DNA of 64,000 bases, taken from positions 1 through 64,000 of the forward strand of contig QWII01000126.1 of NCBI GenBank assembly GCA_021405325.1. Direction: 5' to 3'. This stretch comes from Caldilinea sp. CFX5 (lineage in GTDB: Bacteria > Chloroflexota > Anaerolineae > Caldilineales > Caldilineaceae). The notes under the pieces are model-generated. The model was not told the origin of the DNA and did not search any database. It saw nothing but the letters and a program-made list of their open reading frames with translations. The translations under genes and the position numbers were made by a program. This document shows, one piece after another, positions 34,656-44,137 of the stretch (position 1 is its first letter; every line of letters starts with the position of its first letter).

Positions 34656-34682
34656 AACGCCGGTTTTTTGGGGCGTTATTTT
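34656..34682 (+). terminator. terminator-like hairpin between ATPase and binding protein
   Basis: AACGCC and GGCGTT pair around ten bases and are followed by ATTTTTT. It may lower expression of downstream genes or, because binding protein is needed most, mark a second start; partial read-through is likely. Confidence 0.6.
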
Positions 34683-34730
34683 TTATTGTGACCCACAACC
34701 AACAAAGCAACCGACAAGAAAGAGAACGTT

Positions 34731-35741
34731 ATGAAATTACGGATTTTGCTGCCCTTGTTCCTCTGCCTATCCTTATTGTTGACCGCCTGTCCTGCACCCG
34801 CGTCGCCAGGCGCCGCACCGGCCGCCGCTGAAGGGGCGGCCAAACCGGAGGTGATCCGCCTCGACTATGCCTATTACAACCCCAGCAGCCTTGTGTTACG
34901 TAAGTTTGGCTGGCTGGAAGAGGAACTGGCGAAAGAGAATATTCAGGTCGAATGGGTATTGAGCGCCGGCAGCAACAAAGCCAACGAATTCCTGCGCTCG
35001 GAAGCCATCGACTTTGGCTCCACCGCCGGCGCGGCGGCGCTGCTGGCGAAGGCCAACGGTTCGCCCATTGAAACCGTCTACATCTTCTCCAAGCCCGAAT
35101 GGACGGCCTTGGTCGTGGGCAAGGATTCGCCGCTGCAGAGTGTGGCCGAGTTGAAGGGTAAGAAGATCGCCGCCACCAAAGGCACCGACCCCTATTTCTT
35201 CCTGCTGCGTTCGCTCCATGAAAATGGCCTCTCCGCTGCCGATGTCGAAATTATCAACCTGCAACATGCCGATGGTCGCACCGCTCTGGAACGGGGTGAA
35301 GTTGATGCCTGGGCCGGTCTCGATCCTTTTATGGCGCAGACCGAGTTGGAGCAGGGGTCGCGCCTGCTTTATCGTAACATTGATTTCAACAGCTTTGGCT
35401 TCCTCAACGCCCGCAGCGAATTTACCAGCGCCTACCCGCAGCATACCGAACTTGTTCTGGCTCAATATGAGCGCGCCCGCCAGTGGATTCTGGACAATCA
35501 GGAAGAGGCGGCGCAAATTCTGGCTGATGAAGCCAAATTGTCGCTTGATGTCGCTAAGCGGGAACTCTTTGAGCGCATTGTGCTGACCGAAAGCCCCGTT
35601 CCCGGTGAAGCGCAACATGCGGCGTTGACGGCCATCATCCCCATCTTCACTGCCGAAAATCAGGTGAAGGAAGGGACCGATGTCGCCGCCGTGTTGGACG
35701 AGCTGTTTAATACCAAGTTTATTGAGGCTGTGATCAAGTAG
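34731..35741 (+). CDS. ABC transporter substrate-binding lipoprotein (sulfonate/NMT1-like)
   Basis: 336 residues. LLPLFLCLSLLLTAC is a lipoprotein signal with lipobox LTAC; the Cys is residue 20. The mature protein has the type II periplasmic fold used by SsuA/TauA: IRLDYAYYNPSSLVLRKFGWLEEELAKENI, VEWVLSAGSNKANEFLRSEAIDFGSTAGAAAL, VAELKGKKIAATKGTDPYFFLLR, and DGRTALERGEVDAWAGLDPF. This is an anion-binding family seen with sulfonate importers. In a monoderm or simple-envelope Chloroflexota it would be anchored in the membrane and face out. AAGAGAACG precedes the ATG. Confidence 0.9.
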   Translation: MKLRILLPLFLCLSLLLTACPAPASPGAAPAAAEGAAKPEVIRLDYAYYNPSSLVLRKFGWLEEELAKENIQVEWVLSAGSNKANEFLRSEAIDFGSTAGAAALLAKANGSPIETVYIFSKPEWTALVVGKDSPLQSVAELKGKKIAATKGTDPYFFLLRSLHENGLSAADVEIINLQHADGRTALERGEVDAWAGLDPFMAQTELEQGSRLLYRNIDFNSFGFLNARSEFTSAYPQHTELVLAQYERARQWILDNQEEAAQILADEAKLSLDVAKRELFERIVLTESPVPGEAQHAALTAIIPIFTAENQVKEGTDVAAVLDELFNTKFIEAVIK

Positions 35742-35764
35742 CCGGAAATGAAGATGGGCCGGAA

Positions 35765-36616
35765 ATGAAGATGGAAATAGAAGAGCCATTGGTGCAAGCG
35801 CCTATGACACAGTCAGTTATCCCACCACGCATCCCTCTGCCCCAAGCGCCCAAGTGGCAGAGTGGCGGTTGGCGTCCGTGGATCTTGCCATTGCTCTTGC
35901 TGGCGCTCTGGCAGACGGTGGTGACGGTTGGCATCTTTGATCGTAGCCAACTGCCGGCGCCGCTGGATGTGGTGAGCGCCATGCGGGAGATGATCAATCG
36001 CAATGAGTTGCATATTCACATTGGCGCCAGTCTTTTGCGCGTCCTCCAAGGCTTTGCCGTCGGCTCGGCCATTGCCCTGCTCTTAGGTTTGGCGGTGGGT
36101 CTCTCACGCGAGGTGGAAAGCTTTGTTGCGCCGACATTGCAAGCGATTCGGGCAGTGCCGTCGCTGGCGTGGGTGCCGCTGCTAATTTTGTGGATGGGGA
36201 TTGATGAAGCGCCGAAGATCACGCTGGTGGCGATTGGCGCCTTCTTCCCGGTCTACACCAACCTGGTGGCCGGTATCCGAGGCATTGACCGCAAGCTGAT
36301 CGAAGTCGGTCGCGCCTATGGCTTGCGTACCCATGAGATGATCCGCCACATCCTCCTGCCGGCGGCGCTGCCCTCCCTCAGCACCGGCTTGCGCATTGGG
36401 CTGGCGCAGGGGTGGCTTTTCCTGGTGGCAGCGGAGTTGATCGCGGCGTCGCGCGGGTTGGGCTTCCTGCTCATTGACAGCCAGAACACCGGGCGTTCCG
36501 ACATTATTGTCCTCAGCATTGTGCTGCTGGCGCTGCTGGGCAAGACCAGTGACTGGCTCCTGCAACGGCTCGAACGGCGCCTGCTCCACTGGCAGGACGC
36601 CTTTAAGGGCAACTGA
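35765..36616 (+). CDS. ABC transporter permease, SsuC/TauC type
   Basis: 283 residues, six or seven membrane helices. GASLLRVLQGFAVGSAIALLLGLAVGLS near residue 80-110 is typical of SsuC; EVGRAYGLRTHEMIRHILLPAALPSLSTGLRIGLAQGW is the EAA-like loop that contacts the ATPase. Third gene of the operon, 23 bases after the binding protein. Ribosome site is weak (CCGGAA). Confidence 0.92.
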   Translation: MKMEIEEPLVQAPMTQSVIPPRIPLPQAPKWQSGGWRPWILPLLLLALWQTVVTVGIFDRSQLPAPLDVVSAMREMINRNELHIHIGASLLRVLQGFAVGSAIALLLGLAVGLSREVESFVAPTLQAIRAVPSLAWVPLLILWMGIDEAPKITLVAIGAFFPVYTNLVAGIRGIDRKLIEVGRAYGLRTHEMIRHILLPAALPSLSTGLRIGLAQGWLFLVAAELIAASRGLGFLLIDSQNTGRSDIIVLSIVLLALLGKTSDWLLQRLERRLLHWQDAFKGN

Positions 36617-36925
36617 GCTAGGACAAATTAGTTAACACGGATAGGGAAGATCACGGATAGACACATTAAATCAGTGTTTCTTCCTATCTGTGTATACTCA
36701 GTAGTCCGCAGCCGTGCAGTTCAAAGTCCAGAAGCACTTTCCTCTTTACACTTTCCCCTGGCTGCTCCAATAGGCGTTGGGAAGCGCTTTTTTTTGCCCA
36801 TTGACGGCCTAGCCGCGAAATGGTATTATGCTTACTAGCAGTAGCGCTTACCCCTTTTCCTTGTCAACAACCATTCTTTCCATTTTTTTTAATCCCGATT
36901 TCTTTTACGCTAAGGGAGGAACTTT
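36617..36925. other. 309-bp spacer before the sugar-binding protein
   Basis: Contains a hairpin with CACGGATAGG/TTCCTATCTGTG arms (36634-36694), the left part of the CAGTAGTCCGCAG repeat (36698-36729), a run GCGCTTTTTTTT near 36785 and the promoter at 36801-36829. No gene. Confidence 0.7.
36801..36829 (+). promoter_or_regulatory. promoter of the sugar-binding protein gene
   Basis: TTGACG, 17 bases, TATTAT with an extended TGG before the -10. ATG is 97 bases downstream. Confidence 0.75.
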
Positions 36926-38347
36926 ATGCAGGACGAAACAAAACAGCGGGGTCATCTGAGTCGTCGCGCCTTTTTGCGGCTGGCCGGGATGACGGCCGCA
37001 ACCGGTGTATTGGTTGCCTGTGCCGCGCCGACTGCCGAGCAACCGGCGGCTGAGGCCGGCGGGGGGGCGGCGGCCCCCGCCGGTGAAGGTGTGACCGTCA
37101 CCTATCAGATGTTTGACGCCGAATTGACCGAAGCCGAAATCAAACAGTTCCAGGAAGCCAACCCCGGCATCAAGATCACCCGTGAAGAGCCGGACGCCAC
37201 CAAATACTTCGCGGCCCTGGCCGCCGGCACCCCGCCCGATCTCTTCCGTCTGCAAGCGCCCCAGTTCCCGCTCCTGCTGGCGCGCAAGGTTCCGCTTAAT
37301 CTGCAATCCTATATTGATGTCAGCGATGTGATCAAGACCGATGATCTGGCGTCGTCGAATAATTACTACCGTTCCAGCGGCGGCGCCCTGGAAATCGGCG
37401 ATGGCGATGTCTATGGCATGGTCAAGGATTGGTCACCCGACATGACCATCTGGGCCAACCTGGATGCAATTGAAGAGGCGGGGCTGGCTGTCCCCAGCTT
37501 TGAGGAGCCGATGGATTATGTCGATCTCGCCGCCTATGCTGAAAAGCTGACCAAGTTTGACGGTGATCGCGTCGCCATGCGCGGCTTTGATACGAACATG
37601 CCCTGGGTCGAACGCTTCTGGATGGTCTGGTTGGAGAGCCTGGATAGCTCGCTCTTCAATGAGGATTTCACCAAGATCGACCTGGTGCAAAATCCGCTGG
37701 CCCGTGAAGCGGTCGAATATCACTACAAGTTGGCCGAAGCCAAATTTAGCGCCAGCCCGATCAGCCCTAGCCCTTCCTGGCCTGGGCAGGATTTTGCCAA
37801 TGGCGAGTTGGCGATTGTGCAATATGGCTTCTGGTTCAGCGGCGGCATCCCGCTCTGGGCCAACGACGCCATCAAGCCGAAGATCGACGAAGGACGGTTG
37901 GTCATGTTGCCTTCCCCCACCTGGAAGGGCAAGAAGCGCGGCCCGACCATTACGGCCACCGCCTCGATTGTCACCGGCGCGACCAAATACCCGGATGAGT
38001 CCTACAAGGTCTTTGAGTGGTACAACGCGCGCGAACCAGCCGACAATCGCGCCGCCAGCGGCTGGGGCGTGCCGGCGCTCAAGTCAATGTATGACAAGAT
38101 CCCGAAAGAAGGCACCTATCGCTCGCAGGTCTGGGGCGTGTTGGAAAAAGAGATGGAATTCGCCGACACTGCCGTCCGCTTCAATCCCTATCTGCAAGGC
38201 GGCGAGCCGGGCGTAGTCGCCGCGCTCTTCCTCCAGTTCTATGAACAGGCGCTCAAAGGCGAGATGAGCTTTGATGAACTGCTCCAAAAACTGGAAGACG
38301 AGACGAATGTGGCGATCCAGGATGGGATTGACCAGATTGGTGGGTAG
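36926..38347 (+). CDS. sugar ABC transporter solute-binding lipoprotein, Tat-exported
   Basis: 473 residues. LSRRAFLRLAGMTAATGVLVAC combines a twin-arginine motif with a lipobox, so it is exported folded and lipidated. GGAAAPAGEGVTVTYQMFDAELTEAEIKQFQEANPGIKITREEP is the start of the family-1 fold; WLESLDSSLFNEDF and ALFLQFYEQALKGEMSFDELLQKLEDETN are also typical of carbohydrate-binding SBPs. GGGAGGAAC precedes the ATG. The matching permeases are 3.1 kb downstream (41501-43386), separated by a beta-propeller protein. The sugar is unknown. Confidence 0.92.
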   Translation: MQDETKQRGHLSRRAFLRLAGMTAATGVLVACAAPTAEQPAAEAGGGAAAPAGEGVTVTYQMFDAELTEAEIKQFQEANPGIKITREEPDATKYFAALAAGTPPDLFRLQAPQFPLLLARKVPLNLQSYIDVSDVIKTDDLASSNNYYRSSGGALEIGDGDVYGMVKDWSPDMTIWANLDAIEEAGLAVPSFEEPMDYVDLAAYAEKLTKFDGDRVAMRGFDTNMPWVERFWMVWLESLDSSLFNEDFTKIDLVQNPLAREAVEYHYKLAEAKFSASPISPSPSWPGQDFANGELAIVQYGFWFSGGIPLWANDAIKPKIDEGRLVMLPSPTWKGKKRGPTITATASIVTGATKYPDESYKVFEWYNAREPADNRAASGWGVPALKSMYDKIPKEGTYRSQVWGVLEKEMEFADTAVRFNPYLQGGEPGVVAALFLQFYEQALKGEMSFDELLQKLEDETNVAIQDGIDQIGG

Positions 38348-38698
38348 ATGCAACTGATTTAGCCGCAGATAAGCGGGTGCATCATCAGGTTCGCGCGTGT
38401 CCAGAACGTGTGCGGTTTCGACCCGCCACACCTGACAGGTGTTCGCACTTCCCGCCGATGAGCCAATCAGGTTATTTCAACCTTGGTCGGCTCCACAACG
38501 GACAGACGCTGTTGTGTGTGATTTTGGGGAGCCAATCGAGCCGGAAAAGGTGGCAAGCCGGGAAGCGGATTTGCCACCTTACCGATTATGACTTATTTCA
38601 CAAAACTTTACGATTACCGATTTATTTTTGTAACCTTCATTAGCCGTGGAGAGTAGTCACACAATTTGTGTTATATTGTCATTCAAAGAGGTGAAGTC
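38348..38698. other. 351-bp spacer with hairpins
   Basis: Contains AAGGTGGCAA/TTGCCACCTT (38547-38556 with 38571-38580) and fragments of the dispersed repeat (ACTTTACGATTACCGATTTA near 38600). TTATAT near 38671 may be a -10 box for the next gene. No convincing ORF. Confidence 0.6.
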
Positions 38699-41146
38699 AT
38701 GGCACAAGAACCCATTAAGTCAACAGGGGATGGCGTCGAAGTTTTAAGCGCAGAGCGCGGGCCACTGGGCTGGTTTCTGCCACGCATTGAGGAGACCTAT
38801 TCACGCTTGGCGCCGCGCGACGCCGCGCCGCCGCCAACCCCGGCGGCGATGCCATTGGGCGGCGAAGCCTTTGCCAGCAACTTACAACCAGGGCAGGGTG
38901 AATCAGTTCTCGCTCAAGTTAGCCCGACCGTTTGGCGTGATCGGCTCGCCGAATACAAACAACGCAAAGCGGCGGCGCTTCTGCATCCCCTCCCCATGGC
39001 GCTTCCGCCCGGCGCACCGGCGCTACCCGGCGCCAACAATTGGCGACCGCTCGGTCCCACCGTTGTCCTGCAGGGACAGACCGTCGGTAATCAACCTGTT
39101 GCCGGACGCATCGTCGGCCTGGCCGTTGCCCCTGGCGGCAACATTGTCTATGCCGCGGCGGCCGCCGGCGGGGTCTTCCGCTCCGATGATGGCGGGGCGC
39201 GCTGGCGTTCGCTAATGGATGGCTTTGACATCGACCCGATGAACTTTGCCAGCGCCAGCCTGGCCTGCGGCGCCATTGCCATCGACCCGAATGATCCCAA
39301 TCGGGTCTATGTCGGTACGGGTGAGGGCGACACCCACAGTATGTTCAGCCACCGCATCGTGAACGCCCTACCGGCCTATCGCGGGATTGGGCCAATTCGC
39401 ACCGATGATGGCGGGCAAACCTGGCATACCGAACTAACCGCCGATGCCTCACCGGAAGTTGATCTGGCCGGCAAGGCTTTCTTTGCCCTAGCCGTCGATC
39501 CCCAAGATCGGGAGAATGTGTTGGCGGCAACGACCAATGGCATTTATCAGCGCGTCGCGCAGACCGATGGCTCCTTTGCGTGGGTGCGGCGGAGCGAGGG
39601 GCTATATTCGAGCATGGTGGTCGCCCGCACCGGCAATACTAAACGTTTCTTTGCCGCCAAATGGGGCGTTGGCGTTTTTCATTCCACCGATGGCGTGGCG
39701 TGGCGTAAAACTGGTAAGAAATTTCCAACCAACAATGTCGGCCGGATTGCGCTGGGCGTGCAGTCAAACAACCCCAGCCGCGTCTATGCCTTTGTCGCCG
39801 ATAGCGACGGCGCATTGCATGGCGTCTACCGCCTGGACACCATTGGCGGTGAATGGAAAAAAATTGCGAATGTGCCGGATGTCCTCCCCGGCACCCAGGG
39901 CAGTTATGACTTGACCGTTGCCGTCGATCCGCAAGACAGCAATCTGATTTATCTCGGCGGCGACCGCATCGATGTCACGCCCTGGTCTGGCTCTGTGTGG
40001 CGCTGTCTGATCAAAGCCGATGGTACGGGGTACAAAGTCGATAAATCAGCCTCGATTGGCGCCCATGCCCACGCCGACGTTCATGTACTGGTTCACACCC
40101 CCGGCATTTCCGAAGAACTCTGGTGCGGGTGTGATGGGGGTGTATTTTTGAATCGCGCACCGCGCGGAACCGGTCAATTTGGCAGCCGCAATGACGGTCT
40201 CGCCTGCCTGTGCAGCAACTTTCTTTGTCAGCATCCGACTGATCCGAACATTCTTTTCACCGGCCTGCAAGATAATGGCACAGCCTGGACCGCCTCCGGG
40301 CCAATTTGGAGTCATGTCAGCGGTGGCGACGGCGGTTATTGTCTTGTCAACTGGCATGATCCCAAACAGGTTCTCGTCTTTGCCAATGGCACCGTGCTGC
40401 GTTCGCTCACCGGTGGCAATTCGCATTTTGCCTGGTCATCGAGTTGGGACTTTCCGTGGGCCACCATGACCCAACCAATTGTCAGCCCCCAATACGATCC
40501 GGATCCGGCCCATGCGGCTGATGCCAGTCTGGTAGCGGTTGGGGCGGGTGTACAAGTTTGGGTCTCGACCGATTTTGCCGAATCCTGGTCTTCGCACTTT
40601 CAATTACCGGATGAAGTCGGCGCCATCTTTGCCCTGGCCTTTGCATCGACACACCGCCTGTTTGTCGGTACATCAGCCGGGCGCGTCTTTCGCGCTGATT
40701 TCGCCAACAATCAATGGACAGTGACCCGGATCGATAATGTCAACGCCGGCCCGCTCGGCTTTAGCGGCTTGATCACCGATATTGCCATCGACTGGTCAGA
40801 CAACACCCTGGCATCGATCTATGTTGTCTTTGGCGGTATGGGCAATTTTCAGCATGTTTGGCATTTTGACAGCGCCCAATGGGCGGCGCGCAGCGGCGCT
40901 GTCGGCGGGAATGCGCTGCTTGATATTGAGCATAATGCCCTGGTTGTCGATCCAACGGCGCCCGAAAATCTTTATGTTGGCGCTGATATTGGCGTTTGGC
41001 ATTCGCCGGATAGTGGGCAGAATTGGAACCCTTTGCAGAATGGTCTGCCGGATGCCCCCGTCTTTGATCTACAGATTCATCCAACCCAACGCCTGCTCCG
41101 CGCGGCAACCTATGGGCGGGGGATTTACGAAATCCGGCTCAATTAA
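38699..41146 (+). CDS. VPS10/sortilin-like beta-propeller protein
   Basis: 815 residues from the ATG at 38699, which has AGAGGTGAAG upstream. No signal peptide or membrane helix is visible. After about 100 Pro/Ala-rich residues, repeats of the Asp-box/BNR type follow: SDDGGARWRSL, TDDGGQTWHTEL, STDGVAWRKTG, STDFAESWSSHFQ and SPDSGQNWNPLQ. These are the S-x-D-x-G-x-T/N-W motifs of sialidase and VPS10 propellers. No sialidase catalytic residues are recognised, so enzymatic activity is uncertain; glycan or protein binding is possible. It lies between the sugar-binding protein and its permeases. Confidence 0.75.
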   Translation: MAQEPIKSTGDGVEVLSAERGPLGWFLPRIEETYSRLAPRDAAPPPTPAAMPLGGEAFASNLQPGQGESVLAQVSPTVWRDRLAEYKQRKAAALLHPLPMALPPGAPALPGANNWRPLGPTVVLQGQTVGNQPVAGRIVGLAVAPGGNIVYAAAAAGGVFRSDDGGARWRSLMDGFDIDPMNFASASLACGAIAIDPNDPNRVYVGTGEGDTHSMFSHRIVNALPAYRGIGPIRTDDGGQTWHTELTADASPEVDLAGKAFFALAVDPQDRENVLAATTNGIYQRVAQTDGSFAWVRRSEGLYSSMVVARTGNTKRFFAAKWGVGVFHSTDGVAWRKTGKKFPTNNVGRIALGVQSNNPSRVYAFVADSDGALHGVYRLDTIGGEWKKIANVPDVLPGTQGSYDLTVAVDPQDSNLIYLGGDRIDVTPWSGSVWRCLIKADGTGYKVDKSASIGAHAHADVHVLVHTPGISEELWCGCDGGVFLNRAPRGTGQFGSRNDGLACLCSNFLCQHPTDPNILFTGLQDNGTAWTASGPIWSHVSGGDGGYCLVNWHDPKQVLVFANGTVLRSLTGGNSHFAWSSSWDFPWATMTQPIVSPQYDPDPAHAADASLVAVGAGVQVWVSTDFAESWSSHFQLPDEVGAIFALAFASTHRLFVGTSAGRVFRADFANNQWTVTRIDNVNAGPLGFSGLITDIAIDWSDNTLASIYVVFGGMGNFQHVWHFDSAQWAARSGAVGGNALLDIEHNALVVDPTAPENLYVGADIGVWHSPDSGQNWNPLQNGLPDAPVFDLQIHPTQRLLRAATYGRGIYEIRLN

Positions 41147-41151
41147 GCCGG

Positions 41152-41181
41152 TTGCAGCTTTGGTTATGATCCAGGTATAAT
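41152..41181 (+). promoter_or_regulatory. candidate promoter of the sugar permease operon
   Basis: TTGCAG, 18-base spacer, TATAAT, starting just after the propeller gene stop. Confidence 0.5.
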
Positions 41182-41201
41182 AGTAGTACAGAGCGGCCTA
41201 A

Positions 41202-41302
41202 GTAAGCCAGTAGGTCAGTAGGTCAGTAGGTCAGTAGGACAGTAAGTCAGTCACTGTCTCACTGTCTCACTGTCTCACTGGCCTGTCTCACTGTCTCACT
41301 GG
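41202..41302. repeat. octamer-repeat hairpin (CAGTAGGT / CTGTCTCA units)
   Basis: CAGTAGGT units on the left (four) face CTGTCTCA units on the right. It lies in the leader of the permease operon. Relatives at 24359-24451 and 33364-33455. Confidence 0.85.
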
Positions 41303-41500
41303 CAACTATGGGTTTATTTACGCCGTCGTGTAGTAGTGCTTTGAGGCGGAGTACATTCTGTAAATTCCTAATGATTACGTCTTTCCCCTTCTTTTCAGTG
41401 GCCTAAAGAAGGGGGAAGGCGTAACGTTCCTTGTTGTGAAACCAACCGCGCAGCATAAAAGTGTGACAGCGCAAATCTTAAGGCCCAATCTGCATAACGC

Positions 41501-42487
41501 ATGGCAAACCTAGCACAAACCACTTCAACCATTCTCCCCCGGCAAACTCACAAGCGCGCTTGGTGGCAACCCCGCTCGCGCCGCGCGGCCCGGCGACTGG
41601 CCTTCTACCTGATGATCAGCCCGTGGCTAATTGGCTTTCTGGCGCTGGGGGTGATTCCGCTGGTTGTCGGCTTTATGGCCTCATTCACCAACTATGACGG
41701 CTTGAATGTCGATGCCTATAAGTGGATCGGCATGAGGAATTACAACCGGATCTTTCAGGACTCAGAGGCAATCTACGCCTTTCAGCGCACCTTGCTCTGG
41801 AGCGCGCTCAATGTGCCGATCTGGTTGGCGCTCTCGTTTACGCTGGCGCTGATCTTGAACCAGGGCATTCGGGCGCGCGGCTTTTTCCGCACGCTCTTTT
41901 ACCTGCCCAGCATTATTCCGGCGGTGGGCGCGGTCTGGGCGTGGCGATTGTTGCTCGATCCCAACAACGGTGTGGTCAATGCCATCATCAGCATCTTCCG
42001 CCCCGGCACCGCGATCCTCTGGACGACTGATTATGCACTGGAATCGCTGACCATGTTGGCGGTCTGGCAGGGGGCGGGCGTGGGCATGGTGATCTTCCTG
42101 GCCGGTCTGCAAGGCATTCCGCGCGAACTGGAAGAGGCGGCCAACCTGGATGGCGCGTCAACATTGCAAACGTTCCGCCATATTACCATTCCGCTGATGA
42201 CGCCGGTGATCTTCTTCCAACTGATCCTGGGGATTATCGGCTCGTTACAACAATTTGCCCTGCCCATGTTGCTGGCCGGCGGACGCATGGGGTCGGTGCC
42301 GCCGCGCGATGCCTACTTCTTTGTCGTTCATGTCATGCGCCAGATCTTCACCTTTTCGCGCTTTGGCTATGGGCTGGCGCTCATGTGGGTGTTGTTTGTG
42401 GTGGTGGTGATCCTGACGATCCTCGTCTTCCGCACCAGTCGCTATTGGGTCTTTTATGAAGTTGATGTTGAAGGGGAAAAGCGATGA
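41501..42487 (+). CDS. sugar ABC transporter permease, MalF/UgpA type
   Basis: 328 residues, six membrane helices. AWWQPRSRRAARRLAFYLMISPWLIGFLALGVIPLVVGFMAS is the family N-terminus; EEAANLDGASTLQTFRHITIPLMTPVIFFQLILGIIGSLQQF is the EAA loop and following helix. The pair of permeases imports an oligosaccharide or sugar with an ATPase of the MsmX/UgpC kind that is not encoded here. Stop overlaps the next gene by four bases (ATGA), so translation is coupled. Confidence 0.94.
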   Translation: MANLAQTTSTILPRQTHKRAWWQPRSRRAARRLAFYLMISPWLIGFLALGVIPLVVGFMASFTNYDGLNVDAYKWIGMRNYNRIFQDSEAIYAFQRTLLWSALNVPIWLALSFTLALILNQGIRARGFFRTLFYLPSIIPAVGAVWAWRLLLDPNNGVVNAIISIFRPGTAILWTTDYALESLTMLAVWQGAGVGMVIFLAGLQGIPRELEEAANLDGASTLQTFRHITIPLMTPVIFFQLILGIIGSLQQFALPMLLAGGRMGSVPPRDAYFFVVHVMRQIFTFSRFGYGLALMWVLFVVVVILTILVFRTSRYWVFYEVDVEGEKR

Positions 42488-43386
42488 CCACTGTCACCCA
42501 CACTGTCACCCACCGGGCCGCTGCCACTTCGTCCATGCGTCGTGATCGCGCGATGAAGCGCTGGCGCGTCATGATCTCCTATATCCTTTTGTACTTTACC
42601 GCTGCGGTGATGGCTGCGCCGATTGTCTGGATGATTCTCTCGTCGCTCAAATCGGAGCCGGAATTTACCCAATATCCGCCGATCATCCTGGCCGACCCGA
42701 TCCGCTGGGACAACTATTGGAGCGCGCTGACCTGGATCCCCTTCTTCCGCTACACCTGGAATTCCACCTTCCTGGCGACGATGTTCGCCACCTTTACCGT
42801 CGTGACCAGCGCCATGGTCGGCTTTGCCTTTGCGCGGCTGGAAGCGCCGGGGAAGGCCAAACTCTTTGCCATTGTCGTCTCGCTCTTAATGGTGCCGTCG
42901 ATTGTGACGATCATTCCCCAGTTTGTCATCTTTGCTCGCCTGGGCTTGACCAATAGCTACTGGCCCTGGTTGCTCTGGGGTATTGCCGCTTCGCCCTTTC
43001 ACATCTTTCTCTTCCGCCAATTCTTCACCGCTATCCCGCGCGATCTGGAAGATGCCGCCGAGGTGGATGGCGCCGGCCCCTTCCGCGTCTTCTGGCAGAT
43101 TTTCCTACCCAATGCCAAACCGGCGCTGGCGACTTCCTTTATTCTTAACTTTGTCGGCGTTTGGGGTGACTGGGTGGCGCCGGTCATCTATCTTGATGAT
43201 CTCAAGACGACGCTGGCGGTCAAACTGGCAACGCCCACTTATACCAACCCAGGCAACGTGACCGGCCAGATCTTTGTGACGATCACACTGGCCGCCGCCG
43301 TGATCTACACGATTCCGCCGGTGATTATGTTCTTCATTGCCCAAAAGAATATTATGGAAGGCGTGGTGACGACCGGGTTGAAATAG
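42484..43386 (+). CDS. sugar ABC transporter permease, MalG/UgpE type
   Basis: 300 residues, six helices. VMISYILLYFTAAVMAAPIVWMILSSLK, GFAFARLEAPGKAKLFAIVVSLLMVPSIVTIIPQFVIFARLGL and EDAAEVDGAGPFRVFWQIFLPNAKPALATSF (EAA loop) mark the MalG-like family. Coupled to the MalF-like gene by an ATGA overlap. No ATPase gene follows; a shared one elsewhere is likely. Confidence 0.94.
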   Translation: MTTVTHTVTHRAAATSSMRRDRAMKRWRVMISYILLYFTAAVMAAPIVWMILSSLKSEPEFTQYPPIILADPIRWDNYWSALTWIPFFRYTWNSTFLATMFATFTVVTSAMVGFAFARLEAPGKAKLFAIVVSLLMVPSIVTIIPQFVIFARLGLTNSYWPWLLWGIAASPFHIFLFRQFFTAIPRDLEDAAEVDGAGPFRVFWQIFLPNAKPALATSFILNFVGVWGDWVAPVIYLDDLKTTLAVKLATPTYTNPGNVTGQIFVTITLAAAVIYTIPPVIMFFIAQKNIMEGVVTTGLK

Positions 43387-43404
43387 AACCAGCGATTACA
43401 AATC

Positions 43405-43475
43405 ATCAAAGATTATGCAGATTAGGCAGATGAAATTCAAGAAAGAAAATCTGCGCAATCGGCGTAATCTTTGAT
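43405..43475. repeat. hairpin of the ATCAAAGATTAYGC family, copy 2
   Basis: ATCAAAGATTATGC (43405-43418) pairs with 43462-43475 over 14 bp with one G-U. It lies between the permease stop and the response regulator stop, a convergent gap. Confidence 0.75.
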
Positions 43476-43485
43476 AAATGTTCGA

Positions 43486-44133
43486 TTATGTTAATCCTTT
43501 GTTGCGCGCTAGGAGTGCTAGGGCCGTCCGGTCGGCCACTTGCAATTTGCTGAGGATATTCGACACATGATTGCGCACCGTCTTCTGGCTGAGGGTCAGA
43601 CGGTGCGCAATTTCGTTGTTGTTATAGCCTTGACCAATAAGCGCCAGTACTTCATGTTCACGCGCGGTCAATTCGGGGAAGAGACCTTGGGGGGCGTCGG
43701 GGCGCATATTGGCAAAGAAGGTCACCAGTTTGCGCGCAATGGTTGGACTAAAGAGCGCTTCGCCTCTAGCGACGGCGGCGACGGTGCGCAACATCTCCTC
43801 TTGATCCGCGCCTTTGAGCAGATAGCCGCGGGCGCCGGCGCGCATGGCGGCAAAGACCGATTCATCATCCTCAAACATCGTGACCATGATCACGCCGATG
43901 TGGGGGCTGGTCTGCACAATGCGGCGGGTGGCTTCAATGCCGTTGAGCGCCGGCATCTGAATGTCCATCAAGACCACATCGGGCTGCAACTCTTCGGCCA
44001 GCGCCACCGCTCGTTGCCCATCGCCGGCCTCGCCTACAACACTGGTCTCCGGGCGTGAGCTAAAGACAGCGCGTAAGCCATCGCGAAAGAGGGTATGGTC
44101 GTCGGCGATGAGAATCTGAATCGGTTCACGCAT
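43486..44133 (-). CDS. NarL/FixJ-family response regulator
   Basis: 215 residues from ATG 44133. IQILIADDHTLFRDGLRAVF gives the acidic pair, VVLMDIQMPALNGIEATR the phospho-acceptor Asp, and GARGYLLKGAD the Lys. C-terminal FPELTAREHEVLALIGQGYNNNEIAHRLTLSQKTVRNHVSNI is a LuxR-type HTH. It is the partner of the histidine kinase at 44614-46803 in the same operon; a DinB-like gene is between them. Confidence 0.93.
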   Translation of the reverse strand: MREPIQILIADDHTLFRDGLRAVFSSRPETSVVGEAGDGQRAVALAEELQPDVVLMDIQMPALNGIEATRRIVQTSPHIGVIMVTMFEDDESVFAAMRAGARGYLLKGADQEEMLRTVAAVARGEALFSPTIARKLVTFFANMRPDAPQGLFPELTAREHEVLALIGQGYNNNEIAHRLTLSQKTVRNHVSNILSKLQVADRTALALLARNKGLT

Positions 44134-44137
44134 GCGT

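Larger units (their letters stand above)
41147..41500. other. 354-bp leader/spacer before the sugar permeases
   Basis: It holds a promoter candidate at 41152-41181 (TTGCAG, 18 bases, TATAAT) and the octamer hairpin at 41202-41302. The rest to 41500 has no ORF. The ribosome site before 41501 is weak. Confidence 0.65.
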
